Below, piece by piece: positions 1 to 8,791 of a DNA stretch of 53,926 nt. Each line of letters opens with the position of its first letter. Position 1 is the first letter of the stretch. The DNA comes from a virus: IMG/VR virus record IMGVR_UViG_3300042549_009629, positions 1-53,926 of that record, one strand, 5' to 3'. The notes under the pieces are model-generated. The model did not search any database. It saw only the letters and a list, made by a program, of their open reading frames with translations, and had not been told where the DNA came from. A program made the position numbers and the translations under genes.

Positions 1-1015
1 TTGTATTAGTGGATCCGGATACTCCTATTGTGTATCGGGTTGTATTATCATCATATAATCTTACGTTATAGCAATATATTGCATTTCGGGAACCTGAATT
101 GATTAATGGGCCTGAGAATACGTTGGTTGCTGTGGTTGAGGTTGATGATATTGAGTTATTAGTTGTAGTGGCTTGTAATTGGCCTATTACGTTTATGATA
201 CCAGCCGTTGTTGAATTAATACCTACCGAGGTTGAAGTACCAGCTGTTACATTTCCTGTAATATTAATGGTTCCTATAGATCCGTTATTTATACCATGGC
301 ATGTAGCTGCACTACCTCCATTAACATTTCCAGTAATATTTACTGTCCCGATAGATGTATTTGATATTCCAAATCCAGATGTTGCACCAACAGAACCTCC
401 TGTTACATTTCCTGTTACATTAATGACTCCATTTGAGTTGTTAACTACAGCGATACATGCAGTTTGATATATTCCGGATGTTATATTGCCTACTATATTG
501 ATAATACCACTTGAAGCATTTAATACGCCGTAATTTTGAAGATTTGAATTTGAAGGGCATGTAACGTTGCCTAGTATATTAATAATCCCCGTTGAACTAT
601 TTGTTATTGTCACAAAACCAACTCCTGTAATTGCAGGTTGTTGAACTTCTCCTGTAATATTAATAGTGCCGCTATTAACATTTTCTAAGGTATTTCGGGT
701 TTGTAAAAATGTTGCTATAATTGAAATAGAACCAGTATTATAATATTTTATAAATCCACTAGTTACAGTTGCCCCGGAACTGTTTATTCCGTTAGGAGTT
801 GCTGTTATATTATAATCTGAAAATATATTTAATTGACCACCTGCTACAGCACTACCCGTTGCTATATTTCTAATACTCCTTACAATAATGTTTTGATCTA
901 ATGTTACCATTTGATTATTTAAAAATACATCATCAGATGCAGTAGGTATTAAACTACCACTCCATATTGCGGAATTACTCCAACTTCCCGAATTTATGGG
1001 CCATCTATTTGGCAT
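1..1015 (-). CDS. Beta-helix tail-fibre/adhesin paralogue, C-terminus cut by window edge
   Basis: A reading frame starts at ATG 1015 and stays open to the window edge (338 codons visible). I translated most of it by hand. It begins MPNRWPINSGSWSNSAIWSGS, the same N-terminal module as the three genes upstream, followed by ...PTASDDVFLNNQMVTLDQNIIV. The body is built from short repeats of the type S-x-G-x-I-N-I-T-G-N-V, as expected for rungs of a parallel beta-helix. The likely role is a tail-fibre or receptor-binding surface protein; this is inferred from architecture and position at the end of a fibre module. It is the fourth member of a tandem paralogous array, one base downstream of the previous stop. 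The C-terminal module seen in the other copies would lie outside the window. Confidence 0.75.
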   Translation of the reverse strand, partial: MPNRWPINSGSWSNSAIWSGSLIPTASDDVFLNNQMVTLDQNIIVRSIRNIATGSAVAGGQLNIFSDYNITATPNGINSSGATVTSGFIKYYNTGSISIIATFLQTRNTLENVNSGTINITGEVQQPAITGVGFVTITNSSTGIINILGNVTCPSNSNLQNYGVLNASSGIINIVGNITSGIYQTACIAVVNNSNGVINVTGNVTGGSVGATSGFGISNTSIGTVNITGNVNGGSAATCHGINNGSIGTINITGNVTAGTSTSVGINSTTAGIINVIGQLQATTTNNSISSTSTTATNVFSGPLINSGSRNAIYCYNVRLYDDNTTRYTIGVSGSTNT

Positions 1016-1016
1016 A

Positions 1017-2471
1017 TTATTTTCCTTTAAAGGCAGCAATAGTTGCTGCTGTAGTTTGTACTGTTGCTATATTTTGTAAACGAGCTCCAATTGAATTGGA
1101 ACCGGTTAAACTTGATACTGCATAATCTAAAATGTCTTGTGGGGTCAATATAGCAGAACCTGTTATGTTATCCACGGGTACTCCGTAACGAACAGAACCT
1201 GTTGAAGGTACTACCATTGAACCAGAAAATTGGTTTGTCCCACCATATAAACTTCCGCTTCGTACATTGGTTTGGGTGGGTAAACTTGAGGTAAATGCAA
1301 CATCATAAAATGTTACATCTTTTGGAAATGTATCGGATTGTAAAGTGTATGTAGGGGTTGAGTTTGATAGGAGTTGTATACGTGGTGAAAATATTGGGTT
1401 AAATGTATTAAATCCTGCTCCCATAGTTGCTACACGTACTAAACCAGATGTTGAAGTTGAAGAAATAAATGGACCTGTAATTGAACCGGAATAAAATAAA
1501 TTACCTGTTACAATTGTTGTGCTAGCACCAGTTGTAGATATAGGAATACCAACACCCTTTTTTTCTATACTACCTAATATGGTAATAGTTCCCGTGCTAG
1601 TGTGAGAGATATTATTTCCACCTGCAGGTTGTCCTAGTATGTTTCCAATTACGACTATATCCCCAGCAGTAGCTTTAAATATAGTTGCAGGGGCACCAAC
1701 AACTCTCCCTATTAAACTTCCAGAAATAAATATGTTTGAGTTTCCGGATGAATTATTTATAGTAACAGAGGAAACGTCACCTTGATATACACTACCCGTA
1801 ATAATAAGTGTATGTGCAGCCGTTTGCATGTTAATCGGATTATTAGCGGCATTTGCTGTGAAGTTATGATGATAAACATCTCCAGTAATATTAGTTATAC
1901 CAGTAGAAGTTGTTGTAATACCATTAGCTCCATTTACACTTCCTAGGCCAGGTGCACCTTCTACATTTCCAAATATTCGTAATGTGCCTGTTGAAGAATG
2001 TTGTGTTGCCCAACCGTTGGACGCAGCATACGCAACACCTGACACGCTTCCTGAGATAGTTACATTAGAAGAGCCAGTCATAAGTAACATATTTCCAAAC
2101 CCACCAGTACTAGTAGTATGATTTCCAGGCATTCTCATACTGCTGCTTATAATAGCAGAATTTGATTGAGATATTAAAAGCAATGAAGATGATGCTTGTG
2201 GTGCATAAGGCCATATTCCTGGGAGTGAGCCTGTACCATATGCTATTACAGTAACGCCATTATTTAAAACAAAAACTCCACCACCTTGTATATTTATTGA
2301 ACCTGATCTAGCACTTGTAAGTTGTGTTACTGTAATATCAGTATCAATAGTTACTCTTAATTGGTTCGGGGAAACAACATCAGATCCAGTAGGTAAACCT
2401 AATACCCCTCCGTTATTCCATGTTGCTGTATCTGACCAATTTCCATTTATTACTGCCCAACGAAATGCCAT
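1017..2471 (-). CDS. Beta-helix tail-fibre/adhesin paralogue (484 aa)
   Basis: This is the third gene of the tandem fibre array and the most divergent at its N-terminus: it starts MAFRWAVINGNWSDTATWNN and has PTGSDVVSPNQLRVTIDTDI in place of the usual PTASDDVYANNQ. The centre (about residues 60-380) is rich in Gly, Ser, Thr and Ile with recurrent ITGSV/ITGDV/ILGSI strings, consistent with a right-handed parallel beta-helix. The C-terminal module contains QTNVRSGSLYGGTNQFSGSM, then GVPVDNITGSAILTPQDILD. No enzymatic motif is visible. It is probably a virion surface fibre or a decoration of the long fibre at the tail tip. The homology to its neighbours is seen directly; the receptor-binding role is inferred. 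Confidence 0.75.
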   Translation of the reverse strand: MAFRWAVINGNWSDTATWNNGGVLGLPTGSDVVSPNQLRVTIDTDITVTQLTSARSGSINIQGGGVFVLNNGVTVIAYGTGSLPGIWPYAPQASSSLLLISQSNSAIISSSMRMPGNHTTSTGGFGNMLLMTGSSNVTISGSVSGVAYAASNGWATQHSSTGTLRIFGNVEGAPGLGSVNGANGITTTSTGITNITGDVYHHNFTANAANNPINMQTAAHTLIITGSVYQGDVSSVTINNSSGNSNIFISGSLIGRVVGAPATIFKATAGDIVVIGNILGQPAGGNNISHTSTGTITILGSIEKKGVGIPISTTGASTTIVTGNLFYSGSITGPFISSTSTSGLVRVATMGAGFNTFNPIFSPRIQLLSNSTPTYTLQSDTFPKDVTFYDVAFTSSLPTQTNVRSGSLYGGTNQFSGSMVVPSTGSVRYGVPVDNITGSAILTPQDILDYAVSSLTGSNSIGARLQNIATVQTTAATIAAFKGK

Positions 2472-2472
2472 A

Positions 2473-3840
2473 TTATAAACTTCCTGTTAATGCAATTAAT
2501 ATTCCGTCTGATGCAACTGTTGCTGTGTTGCTTAAACGTGCTCCTAAACTATTTGAAGCAGTTAAACTGCTTGTTGATGTGTTCCACACATTTTGTGTTG
2601 TAAATGAAGCAGAACCTGTTACGTTATCTACAGGTACTCCTTTAAGTACAGAACCGGTAGGAGGTATTGCTACTGTTCCTGTGAATTGGTTTGTATCTCC
2701 AAATATGGTTCCTTGTCTTACGTTTGAGGTAGATGGAAAATTACCTGGATAATTTTGTGTGTATAGTGTTCTTTGTTCTGCATATGTTTCTGTATCAAAA
2801 GTCCAAGTTGGGGTTGAACCTGATAGTAATTGGAATATTGGGGCATATACTGCATTTCTATTATTTTTATTATAAAATGGTCCTGTTAAAAATACACTAG
2901 GAACATTATTACTAATAAATAGTCCCGGGAAATTTATTCCTGCAGATATTGGGCCTAATATACGTATAGTACCTGTAGTAAGTTTATAAAATGCAGCAGC
3001 TGTTGCGGTGTCTGCAGTTGTAACACTCCCAGAAACTGTTATTGTCATTGATGTTGCAGCATTAATGTCTTGTAAAGCCGGTGCATTAGTTCCTAATAAA
3101 CTTCCTGTTATAGTTATAGTAGAAGTACCACCATTTACTAATAATGCAGGTGCACCTGCAGATGTTAAATTTCCATTAATGTTTACAATATTGTTATTCG
3201 ATAAGAGTAGTGCAAATGAATTAACAACGCCTCCCGTTAAATTACCCGTTATATTGATAGTACCACCAGTTGTTGATTGTATAACAGCATAAGCTGTAGC
3301 TAAACCACCACCACTAATATTACCTATTATATTTAATGTTCCTCCCCGATTAAAAACTATTCCATTTGAACCATTTTGCGCATATACAAAAACATTTCCT
3401 AATACATTTAATGTTCCTGTAGAGCTGTGTATTAAGCCAGTACCATTACCACCTGCAGGTGAATTGATACTTCCGGTATAAGTTAAATTAGCAGATCCTG
3501 TTAAAATTATGGCGGTATGGTTAAATCCAACATTAGACATAACAGGGCAACTAATAGTTGCTGAGTTTGATCCTGAAATGATAATCATTCCTGTTGTTGA
3601 ATTTCCGGGTAATATTAAACTGGTTACTGTTGCTGTAATTCCATTATTAAGGTAATAGGTTCCTCCATTTGTAACACCAGTAATAGTTCCGCTTTGTAAA
3701 CTACGTACTATTATATCGGTATCAACGTAAACAGATTGATTATTAGCATATACATCATCTGAAGCCGTTGGTATCAAACTACCGCTCCATATGGCTGAGT
3801 TGCTCCAATTTCCTGATGATATGGGCCATCTATTCGGCAT
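2473..3840 (-). CDS. Beta-helix tail-fibre/adhesin paralogue (455 aa)
   Basis: The start MPNRWPISSGNWSNSAIWSGS is nearly identical to the partial copy at the window edge and to the next gene upstream. After the N-terminal module (about 50 aa) come repeated I-x-G-N-I/L rungs such as LNIIGNISGG, INITGNLTGG and VNINGNLTS, so the rung motif here is ITGNL rather than ITGSV. The C-terminal module reads TSNVRQGTIFGDTNQFTGTV, then GVPVDNVTGSASFTTQNVWN. No catalytic residues are apparent. A fibre or receptor-binding role is inferred from the array context and the adjacent repeat-rich fibre. Confidence 0.75.
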   Translation of the reverse strand: MPNRWPISSGNWSNSAIWSGSLIPTASDDVYANNQSVYVDTDIIVRSLQSGTITGVTNGGTYYLNNGITATVTSLILPGNSTTGMIIISGSNSATISCPVMSNVGFNHTAIILTGSANLTYTGSINSPAGGNGTGLIHSSTGTLNVLGNVFVYAQNGSNGIVFNRGGTLNIIGNISGGGLATAYAVIQSTTGGTINITGNLTGGVVNSFALLLSNNNIVNINGNLTSAGAPALLVNGGTSTITITGSLLGTNAPALQDINAATSMTITVSGSVTTADTATAAAFYKLTTGTIRILGPISAGINFPGLFISNNVPSVFLTGPFYNKNNRNAVYAPIFQLLSGSTPTWTFDTETYAEQRTLYTQNYPGNFPSTSNVRQGTIFGDTNQFTGTVAIPPTGSVLKGVPVDNVTGSASFTTQNVWNTSTSSLTASNSLGARLSNTATVASDGILIALTGSL

Positions 3841-3842
3841 AA

Positions 3843-5333
3843 TTATACTTTAAATGATGATATGGTAGCTCCTACTGTTTGTACAGTGGAAGCTCCGGTT
3901 AATAAATTTCCTATACTACCCGAGGTAGTTAATGTTTGTGTTGCTACATCAAACATATCTTGTGGGGTTAAAATAGCAGAACCTGTTGTATTATCTACAG
4001 CAACTCCTGTTTTTACTGTTGTTGGATCAGGCATTTCAAGTGAGCCAGTTAATCCAAAGTTATATTGTGTTCCTTTTCGTACATTTGTTTGTTGAGGTAC
4101 TCCGGGAAGTTGATTTGAAGTGTATAGTGTTTTTGATACACCTACTGTTTCTGTATCAAAACGCCATGAAGTTGAGATAGGTTCTAGCATTTGCATACGA
4201 TATGCATATACGGCATTGAATGAACCGGTATTGAAAAATGGGCCTGTGAATAGGTTTGTTGCTGTAAGTCCTGTTGATACTAAACCATTGTTATTTGATG
4301 ATGGTGTCCAACTAGCACTAATAGGCCCTCGTACTACTATAGTAACACTAGCTGCTGTTGAATATATTCCAGAATTATTTCCTCTAGAATTAACACTACC
4401 AGTAACAAATATAAAACCATTACCTGAATTAGTAATACCATAACATGCAGAACCGGCTCCTCCATCAACACTACCTGTGACTATTATATTATTGATGGAT
4501 GAATTAAGAATTCCAGGGCTATTATTTCCAGTACTTCCAGATACACTACCAGAAATGGTAATAGTAGCACCGTTTCCAGCAGTTATTCCAGCATTATTAG
4601 TACCTACAGTTCCAACACCACCTTTAACTTGTCCGTTAACATATATACTTGCAGACTGCACAGCTATGATTCCATAGCATGTACCACCGCTTCCGCCAGT
4701 TACATTACCTTGAACTGAAATAGTTGAATTTGATGCTGCATATACTCCATACCCATTTGCGCCGCCACCAGCATGAGCAATAATAGACCCAGTTACAATT
4801 AATGTAGTAGGAGTAACCATCCAAATACCAGCACCACCTAAACCTGATCGTGGGCCGGCATCAACTGATCCGCTAATTAATATAATACCAGTTGAGGTAC
4901 TTAATATACCCATACATGCTTGGCCGTTGCCAGCAGTAGTAACGCTACCTGTTATATATAAATTTGATGCGTCTGACATCGATACAGCTAAATTGTTATT
5001 ACCGTTGGCAGTTGTTATTGATCCCGTTATATAAGCAGTATTAGATCCGGAGATAGTTACTGCTGCACGTCCTGTACCTCCAACTAAATAATTTCCAGCA
5101 TTACCTCCATTAATTGTAGATTGTACTCGTATACTGTTGGTTAGAAAAAATGTCCCTCCAGATGTTACACCTGTAGTGTTAATGTTATTTAATGAATTAA
5201 CAATAATATCTTGGTCTACAGTAACTAATTGATTATTAGCATATACATCATCTGAAGCTGTAGGTATTATTGACCCACTCCAAATTGCTGCATTGCTCCA
5301 ATTACCTGATGTTATGGGCCATCTGTTCGGCAT
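3843..5333 (-). CDS. Beta-helix tail-fibre/adhesin paralogue (496 aa)
   Basis: This is the first gene of the tandem array in transcription order. Its N-terminus MPNRWPITSGNWSNAAIWSG matches the other copies. The central region has about a dozen rungs of the form I-x-V/I-x-G-S-V separated by Gly/Asn-rich turns (for example ISGSVSGSTGNN, IIVTGSVDGG). The C-terminal module has QTNVRKGTQYNFGLTGSLEM and GVAVDNTTGSAILTPQDMFD. It starts directly after the stop of the 96-aa gene upstream, so translation of the set is probably coupled. The long central repeats make it a good substrate for recombination with the sister genes. Confidence 0.75.
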   Translation of the reverse strand: MPNRWPITSGNWSNAAIWSGSIIPTASDDVYANNQLVTVDQDIIVNSLNNINTTGVTSGGTFFLTNSIRVQSTINGGNAGNYLVGGTGRAAVTISGSNTAYITGSITTANGNNNLAVSMSDASNLYITGSVTTAGNGQACMGILSTSTGIILISGSVDAGPRSGLGGAGIWMVTPTTLIVTGSIIAHAGGGANGYGVYAASNSTISVQGNVTGGSGGTCYGIIAVQSASIYVNGQVKGGVGTVGTNNAGITAGNGATITISGSVSGSTGNNSPGILNSSINNIIVTGSVDGGAGSACYGITNSGNGFIFVTGSVNSRGNNSGIYSTAASVTIVVRGPISASWTPSSNNNGLVSTGLTATNLFTGPFFNTGSFNAVYAYRMQMLEPISTSWRFDTETVGVSKTLYTSNQLPGVPQQTNVRKGTQYNFGLTGSLEMPDPTTVKTGVAVDNTTGSAILTPQDMFDVATQTLTTSGSIGNLLTGASTVQTVGATISSFKV

Positions 5334-5624
5334 TTATAGTCCTTTTTCTATTATAAACTGTTGAATCGTTGTAAGTATGTTATATGCAGCTGTTTCAGCC
5401 GGTATATCTTCGGATTCAAATACATCCAAATAAACTACAGGACGATCATGTCCTTGTAATACATCAGTAACACCTTCCTCTGTTTCACGGTACGGAGTTA
5501 ATCGCATTGCAACACTTGCTCCTACACTAGTTTCTCGAACTATAGGAGAAATTGCTAAATTCACAGTATAGTATGGGTATTCAATTCCATCTACTACAAT
5601 TGGATTTGTTGATTGTATTGGCAT
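5334..5624 (-). CDS. Small conserved phage protein of unknown function (96 aa)
   Basis: A compact, mostly soluble protein with N-terminal beta-strand character (VDGIEYPYYTVNLAISPIV) and a C-terminal amphipathic helix (PAETAAYNILTTIQQFIIEKGL). There is no signal peptide, membrane segment or recognisable catalytic motif. It lies between the repeat-rich fibre gene and the adhesin array, 4 nt from the former and directly abutting the latter. A role in fibre assembly or as a fibre-associated structural piece is plausible from position alone. Confidence 0.6.
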   Translation of the reverse strand: MPIQSTNPIVVDGIEYPYYTVNLAISPIVRETSVGASVAMRLTPYRETEEGVTDVLQGHDRPVVYLDVFESEDIPAETAAYNILTTIQQFIIEKGL

Positions 5625-5628
5625 AACT

Positions 5629-7584
5629 TTATGAATATGTGTATGAATATCTATTTGTCCAAGCTGCGCTTGAAGTTGTTTGTGTTAAAGTAGCACCTGA
5701 TGATGATATGGAAAGTCTTGAAATATCCCAAACATCTGCTGATTCTGATGAACCACTTACTGCATCTCCTAGATATAACAGGTTAATGTTTGGATCAAGT
5801 GAGGATGTATAATCGCTTCTGCGAATATAAGTTGTTCCTCCACCACCACCACCATTTAGAGCAAATGATGCTGTTAATGCATATGAAGCACTTACAGAAT
5901 TTAAAACATATGATGCTGTTTGTGCTGTTTGAACGTATGAAGCCGTTTGAGCTATTTCAATATATGAAGCTGTAATTGCATATGAACTGCTTACTGCTTG
6001 TAAAACATATGATGCACTTATAGCATTGTTTGCCCAAGATGAAGTTCCAAATAATGATCCAGTTATACCAGCTGTTACTGTTAAACTACCTGTTATAATT
6101 GTGGTTGAAGCACTTGAATATATTTGTGAATCATCTAAATGATCTCCACCGTCTGAACGAGGGATACGCCATTTAGTTAGATTTGGTTCGTCACCTAAAG
6201 ATCCAGTATTGCGAGGACCAGACAATAACATACCTCCAGTATATGTGGCTCCATCTACGTTTTCGTAAACCCAATGATTATGTAATGAATCCCATGCTAA
6301 AGATGCAGATGCCGTTGAAGAACCAGAATCGTATACTTTTAAACCACCAAAACGTTGAGCCGGTTCAAATACATTTACCGAAATAAATGAAGCAGATACT
6401 GCTAGTTGAGATGCTGTGATGTATGTAAATGAAGATGAACCATATATAGTTACACCTTGTAGTACTGTTAAGCTACCTGTAATTAAAACATCTTGATTTA
6501 ATGTTTCAACATATGATGCTGTTTGAGTATATGATGATGATATTGCGTTTAAAACATATGATGCTGTTTGAGCATTTTCTACATATGATGCTGTTATAGA
6601 ATTTTCAGCCCATGAAGCTGTACCATATAAGCTACCCGTTATACCATCATTTACAGTTAAAGATCCTGTAATTTCAACATTTCCATCTCGTGAAATTGGA
6701 TTTGAACCTGTCCATTTAGATGAAACAATCCCTGTTAAATTTGAACCATCACCATAAAATGATCCTGTAAAAGAACCAGTATTATATGAAGATGTAAATT
6801 GATCAAATGAAGATGTTAAAACAAATGTACCTGATACTGCTGTAAATACTGGGTCTGTTTCATTGTAATATGAAGCTGTTTGAGCTAATTCAACATAGCT
6901 TGCTGTTGAAGAATATGAAGCACTTTCCGCATTTAAAGCATATGAAGCTGTTAAAGGAACATTAGCAGCATATGAAGCTGTTAATGCATATGAAGCACTT
7001 TCTGCATTTAAAACATAAGATGCTGATTCAGCAGTTCCAAGTAAGCTTCCTGTAAATCCACTTATGCTAGTTACACTGCCACTAAATATAGCGGGACCGA
7101 TATTGATAAATGTTGATGAACCCGATACAATTAGTGAACCCGTAATTTCAACGTTTCCTTCACGTGTTATTGGATTAGATCCAGTCCATTTAGATGAAAC
7201 AATTCCGGTTAAATTGGAACCATCTCCATAAAACGAACCTGTAAATGAACCCGTGTTGTATGATCCACTAAATGTTTCAAAACTTCCAGAAAGTAATGAT
7301 ATACTTGAACTGTTGTTTAATATATTTACATCAAATGAAGCACTATCTAAATAATATGATGCTGTAAATTCATTAAATGAAGATGTTAATACAAGTGATC
7401 CTGTATCTTGGGTTATACCAGCTTGCCCTTGAGGTCCAATAGATGAAACAGTAACAATATTGGTAACAGGTTGGGTAACTTCAATGTTTATACCTAACTT
7501 ATCGTCCGTTATAGTAACTTTTCCATTAGCATCTTGTAAAGATACATTGTTGTTGTTTTGGTTTACATTAATTGAATTAGCCAT
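5629..7584 (-). CDS. Repeat-rich tail fibre protein with TASY repeats (651 aa)
   Basis: A long fibre-type protein. Residues 1-60 carry an Asn-rich head and a tiny collagen-like GPQGQAG. Two near-identical blocks (about 107-151 and 267-310) contain TGSFTGSFYGDGSNLTGI followed by SSKWTGSNPI and GNVEITGSL. Three arms (about 183-240, 318-360 and 506-575) are made of reiterated TASYA/SASYVLNA units, each introduced by ITGSL-x-GT or a close variant. A globular segment (about 400-490) and a Gly6 hinge (578-583) precede a C-terminal tip of about 65 aa. The FYGDGSNLTGI motif and ITGSL strands recur in tail fibres of large marine and freshwater phages. It is likely a distal fibre; the receptor is unknown. 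Internal duplication is evident. Confidence 0.8.
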   Translation of the reverse strand: MANSINVNQNNNNVSLQDANGKVTITDDKLGINIEVTQPVTNIVTVSSIGPQGQAGITQDTGSLVLTSSFNEFTASYYLDSASFDVNILNNSSSISLLSGSFETFSGSYNTGSFTGSFYGDGSNLTGIVSSKWTGSNPITREGNVEITGSLIVSGSSTFINIGPAIFSGSVTSISGFTGSLLGTAESASYVLNAESASYALTASYAANVPLTASYALNAESASYSSTASYVELAQTASYYNETDPVFTAVSGTFVLTSSFDQFTSSYNTGSFTGSFYGDGSNLTGIVSSKWTGSNPISRDGNVEITGSLTVNDGITGSLYGTASWAENSITASYVENAQTASYVLNAISSSYTQTASYVETLNQDVLITGSLTVLQGVTIYGSSSFTYITASQLAVSASFISVNVFEPAQRFGGLKVYDSGSSTASASLAWDSLHNHWVYENVDGATYTGGMLLSGPRNTGSLGDEPNLTKWRIPRSDGGDHLDDSQIYSSASTTIITGSLTVTAGITGSLFGTSSWANNAISASYVLQAVSSSYAITASYIEIAQTASYVQTAQTASYVLNSVSASYALTASFALNGGGGGGTTYIRRSDYTSSLDPNINLLYLGDAVSGSSESADVWDISRLSISSSGATLTQTTSSAAWTNRYSYTYS

Positions 7585-7986
7585 TTAGAAACTTCCTAAA
7601 GTTACATTTTTAGATAATTGTACTTGTCCTTCAAGCAATCTAGTTACTACATAACAATGTCCACTACCCGTAGCAATTTCTAAATCATATACACCTTGAG
7701 TAAAGGATAATTGTGATGATGATTCTGCGGAAATGTATACTCCTATGGTACCTGATGTAGGTGGGTTGATCGAATTAGATCCACTTAAATTTAAACCGGT
7801 TCCACATGGGTCTAGGCTAGAGGATAATGTAATGTATACTTCACTAGATCCAACACTTGGTCTAATTTGCATCCTGGCTTGATATCCTGTTAAATCAACT
7901 GGAAGGTTATCAGAATCAGTGTATGCTATTTGAAAATTAGTTGTAGCACCTTGTTCAATTACAAAAGAGTATCTTCCTGCAGCCAT
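7585..7986 (-). CDS. Conserved phage structural/adaptor-like protein (133 aa)
   Basis: The sequence GRYSFVIEQGATTNFQIAYT, then LPVDLTGYQARMQIRPSVGS, then GVYDLEIATGS...VTRLLEGQVQLSKNVT fits a widespread small beta-rich phage protein family found next to tail-fibre genes. It probably forms a beta-sandwich of the baseplate-upper/adaptor kind. No signal peptide or membrane segment is seen. The stop codon overlaps the region immediately before the fibre gene start (1-nt spacing). Its position at the head of the fibre operon, behind an intergenic ATATTTAT motif, suggests it links fibres to the baseplate. The family resemblance is recognised; the exact role is inferred. Confidence 0.65.
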   Translation of the reverse strand: MAAGRYSFVIEQGATTNFQIAYTDSDNLPVDLTGYQARMQIRPSVGSSEVYITLSSSLDPCGTGLNLSGSNSINPPTSGTIGVYISAESSSQLSFTQGVYDLEIATGSGHCYVVTRLLEGQVQLSKNVTLGSF

Positions 7987-7996
7987 TATTTTTGTT

Positions 7997-8004
7997 ATAA
8001 ATAT
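7997..8004 (-). promoter_or_regulatory. Intergenic octamer ATATTTAT upstream of adaptor-like gene
   Basis: The coding-strand octamer sits in the 20-nt gap between the PhoH stop (8007) and the start at 7986, 10 nt before the ATG. On the plus strand it reads TATAAATAT, containing the T4 late-promoter core. It is one of nine exact intergenic copies. Confidence 0.45.
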
Positions 8005-8006
8005 GG

Positions 8007-8705
8007 CTAACCTCTAAAAGTTTTGTATACTTCAAGTATTTCGTCTACGATAGGATGTCTATGATTTTTCTCTAAAGTAACCACATTAAATCCAGTTACA
8101 TCTTTCATATGTTTGCATACGACATCAAATCCAGAAGTTTTTCTGTCTTTTAAATCGATTTGAGCATTATCACCACAAAAAATCATTTTACTACCATCAC
8201 ATATACGAGTTAATAGTAACTCGGTTTGGTTGTCTGTTAAATTTTGTGCTTCATCTACTACAACTAAACAGTTAGTAAAATTTCTACCGCGCATAAATGA
8301 TACAGGTACGATTTCTATTTCGCCTTCTGCAATACATTTTTCGATTTTTTCTTTACTGTATAATCGATGCATATTTTCATATACTGGGGCTGTAAATGGT
8401 GCTAATTTTTCATTAACATCACCAGGTAAAAACCCAATATCTTGACCTGCTACTACTGTTGGTCTTGTTATAATTATTTTTTCAATTTCTTTACTAAATA
8501 AAAGATCAAGGGCAACATTAGCCGCTAATAATGACTTACCAGAACCTGCTTTACCTCGTAAAATAGTTATAGTATTGTCTAGAATTTTAGCTTTTGCTAC
8601 TTTTTGTTCTTCGTTTAATGAAATGTTAAACTTAATTGGACCTTTTGGTTTTCTTTTATCCTTGAAGATTTTTTGAGCTTCAGGAGTGCGATTGTAATCT
8701 GTCAT
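8007..8705 (-). CDS. phoH: PhoH-family P-loop ATPase
   Basis: A 232-aa ATPase of the PhoH family. The Walker A motif GKAGSGKS is at residues 51-58 and Walker B LVVVDEAQ at 147-154. The family hallmarks TRPTVVAGQDIGFLPGD (80-96) and MIFCGDNAQIDL (174-185) are also present. PhoH homologues are common in T4-like marine phages; a role in RNA metabolism or in the phosphate-starvation response has been proposed but is not settled. The gene stands alone between the terminator after the capsid gene and the fibre operon, with its own ATATTTAT octamer 16 nt upstream of the ATG. The N-terminal 25 residues are basic. Confidence 0.9.
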   Translation of the reverse strand: MTDYNRTPEAQKIFKDKRKPKGPIKFNISLNEEQKVAKAKILDNTITILRGKAGSGKSLLAANVALDLLFSKEIEKIIITRPTVVAGQDIGFLPGDVNEKLAPFTAPVYENMHRLYSKEKIEKCIAEGEIEIVPVSFMRGRNFTNCLVVVDEAQNLTDNQTELLLTRICDGSKMIFCGDNAQIDLKDRKTSGFDVVCKHMKDVTGFNVVTLEKNHRHPIVDEILEVYKTFRG

Positions 8706-8721
8706 ATAACTATATTTGTTG

Positions 8722-8729
8722 ATAAATAT
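8722..8729 (-). promoter_or_regulatory. Intergenic octamer ATATTTAT upstream of phoH
   Basis: An exact copy of the shared octamer 16 nt before the phoH ATG and downstream of the capsid-gene terminator. A new transcript is therefore expected to begin in this gap, which makes this one of the better promoter candidates. On the plus strand it reads GATAAATAT. Confidence 0.5.
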
Positions 8730-8740
8730 TATAGGAAAAC

Positions 8741-8766
8741 TAAAAAAGCCGAACTTTCGTTCGGCT
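8741..8766 (-). terminator. Rho-independent terminator after the major capsid gene
   Basis: An 8-bp perfect stem AGCCGAAC/GTTCGGCT closes a GAAA (GNRA-type) tetraloop when read on the minus strand, followed by a run of T. On the plus strand the loop would be TTTC, so orientation favours the minus strand, although the flanking T run on the other side could allow bidirectional use. It lies 25 nt beyond the gp23 stop. Confidence 0.85.
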
Positions 8767-8791
8767 CTTTATTTTTTGGTTTTTTACTCTA

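Larger units (their letters stand above)
1..5333 (-). repeat. Tandem array of four paralogous beta-helix adhesin genes
   Basis: Four consecutive genes (1-1015 partial, 1017-2471, 2473-3840, 3843-5333) share an N-terminal module (RWPI.SGNWS..A.WSGS..PTASDDV..NNQ.V..D.DI.V) and, where complete, a C-terminal module (TNVR.G..Y...TGS..P....V..GV.VDN.TGSA.LT.QD). Between these lie variable runs of ITGSV-type rungs. Gaps between genes are only 0-2 nt. The arrangement suggests gene duplication followed by divergence of the central shaft, while the ends used for attachment or trimerisation stay conserved. Confidence 0.8.

Noticed and set aside
99-467. Plus-strand open frame
   Set aside because: Antisense shadow of the beta-helix adhesin on the minus strand; composition reflects the Gly/Thr/Ser repeats and no independent start context is present.
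1-5333. CRISPR array or diversity-generating retroelement suggested by repeats
   Set aside because: Repeats are protein-level (beta-helix rungs), not constant-length DNA repeats with unique spacers; no reverse transcriptase or template repeat is seen.
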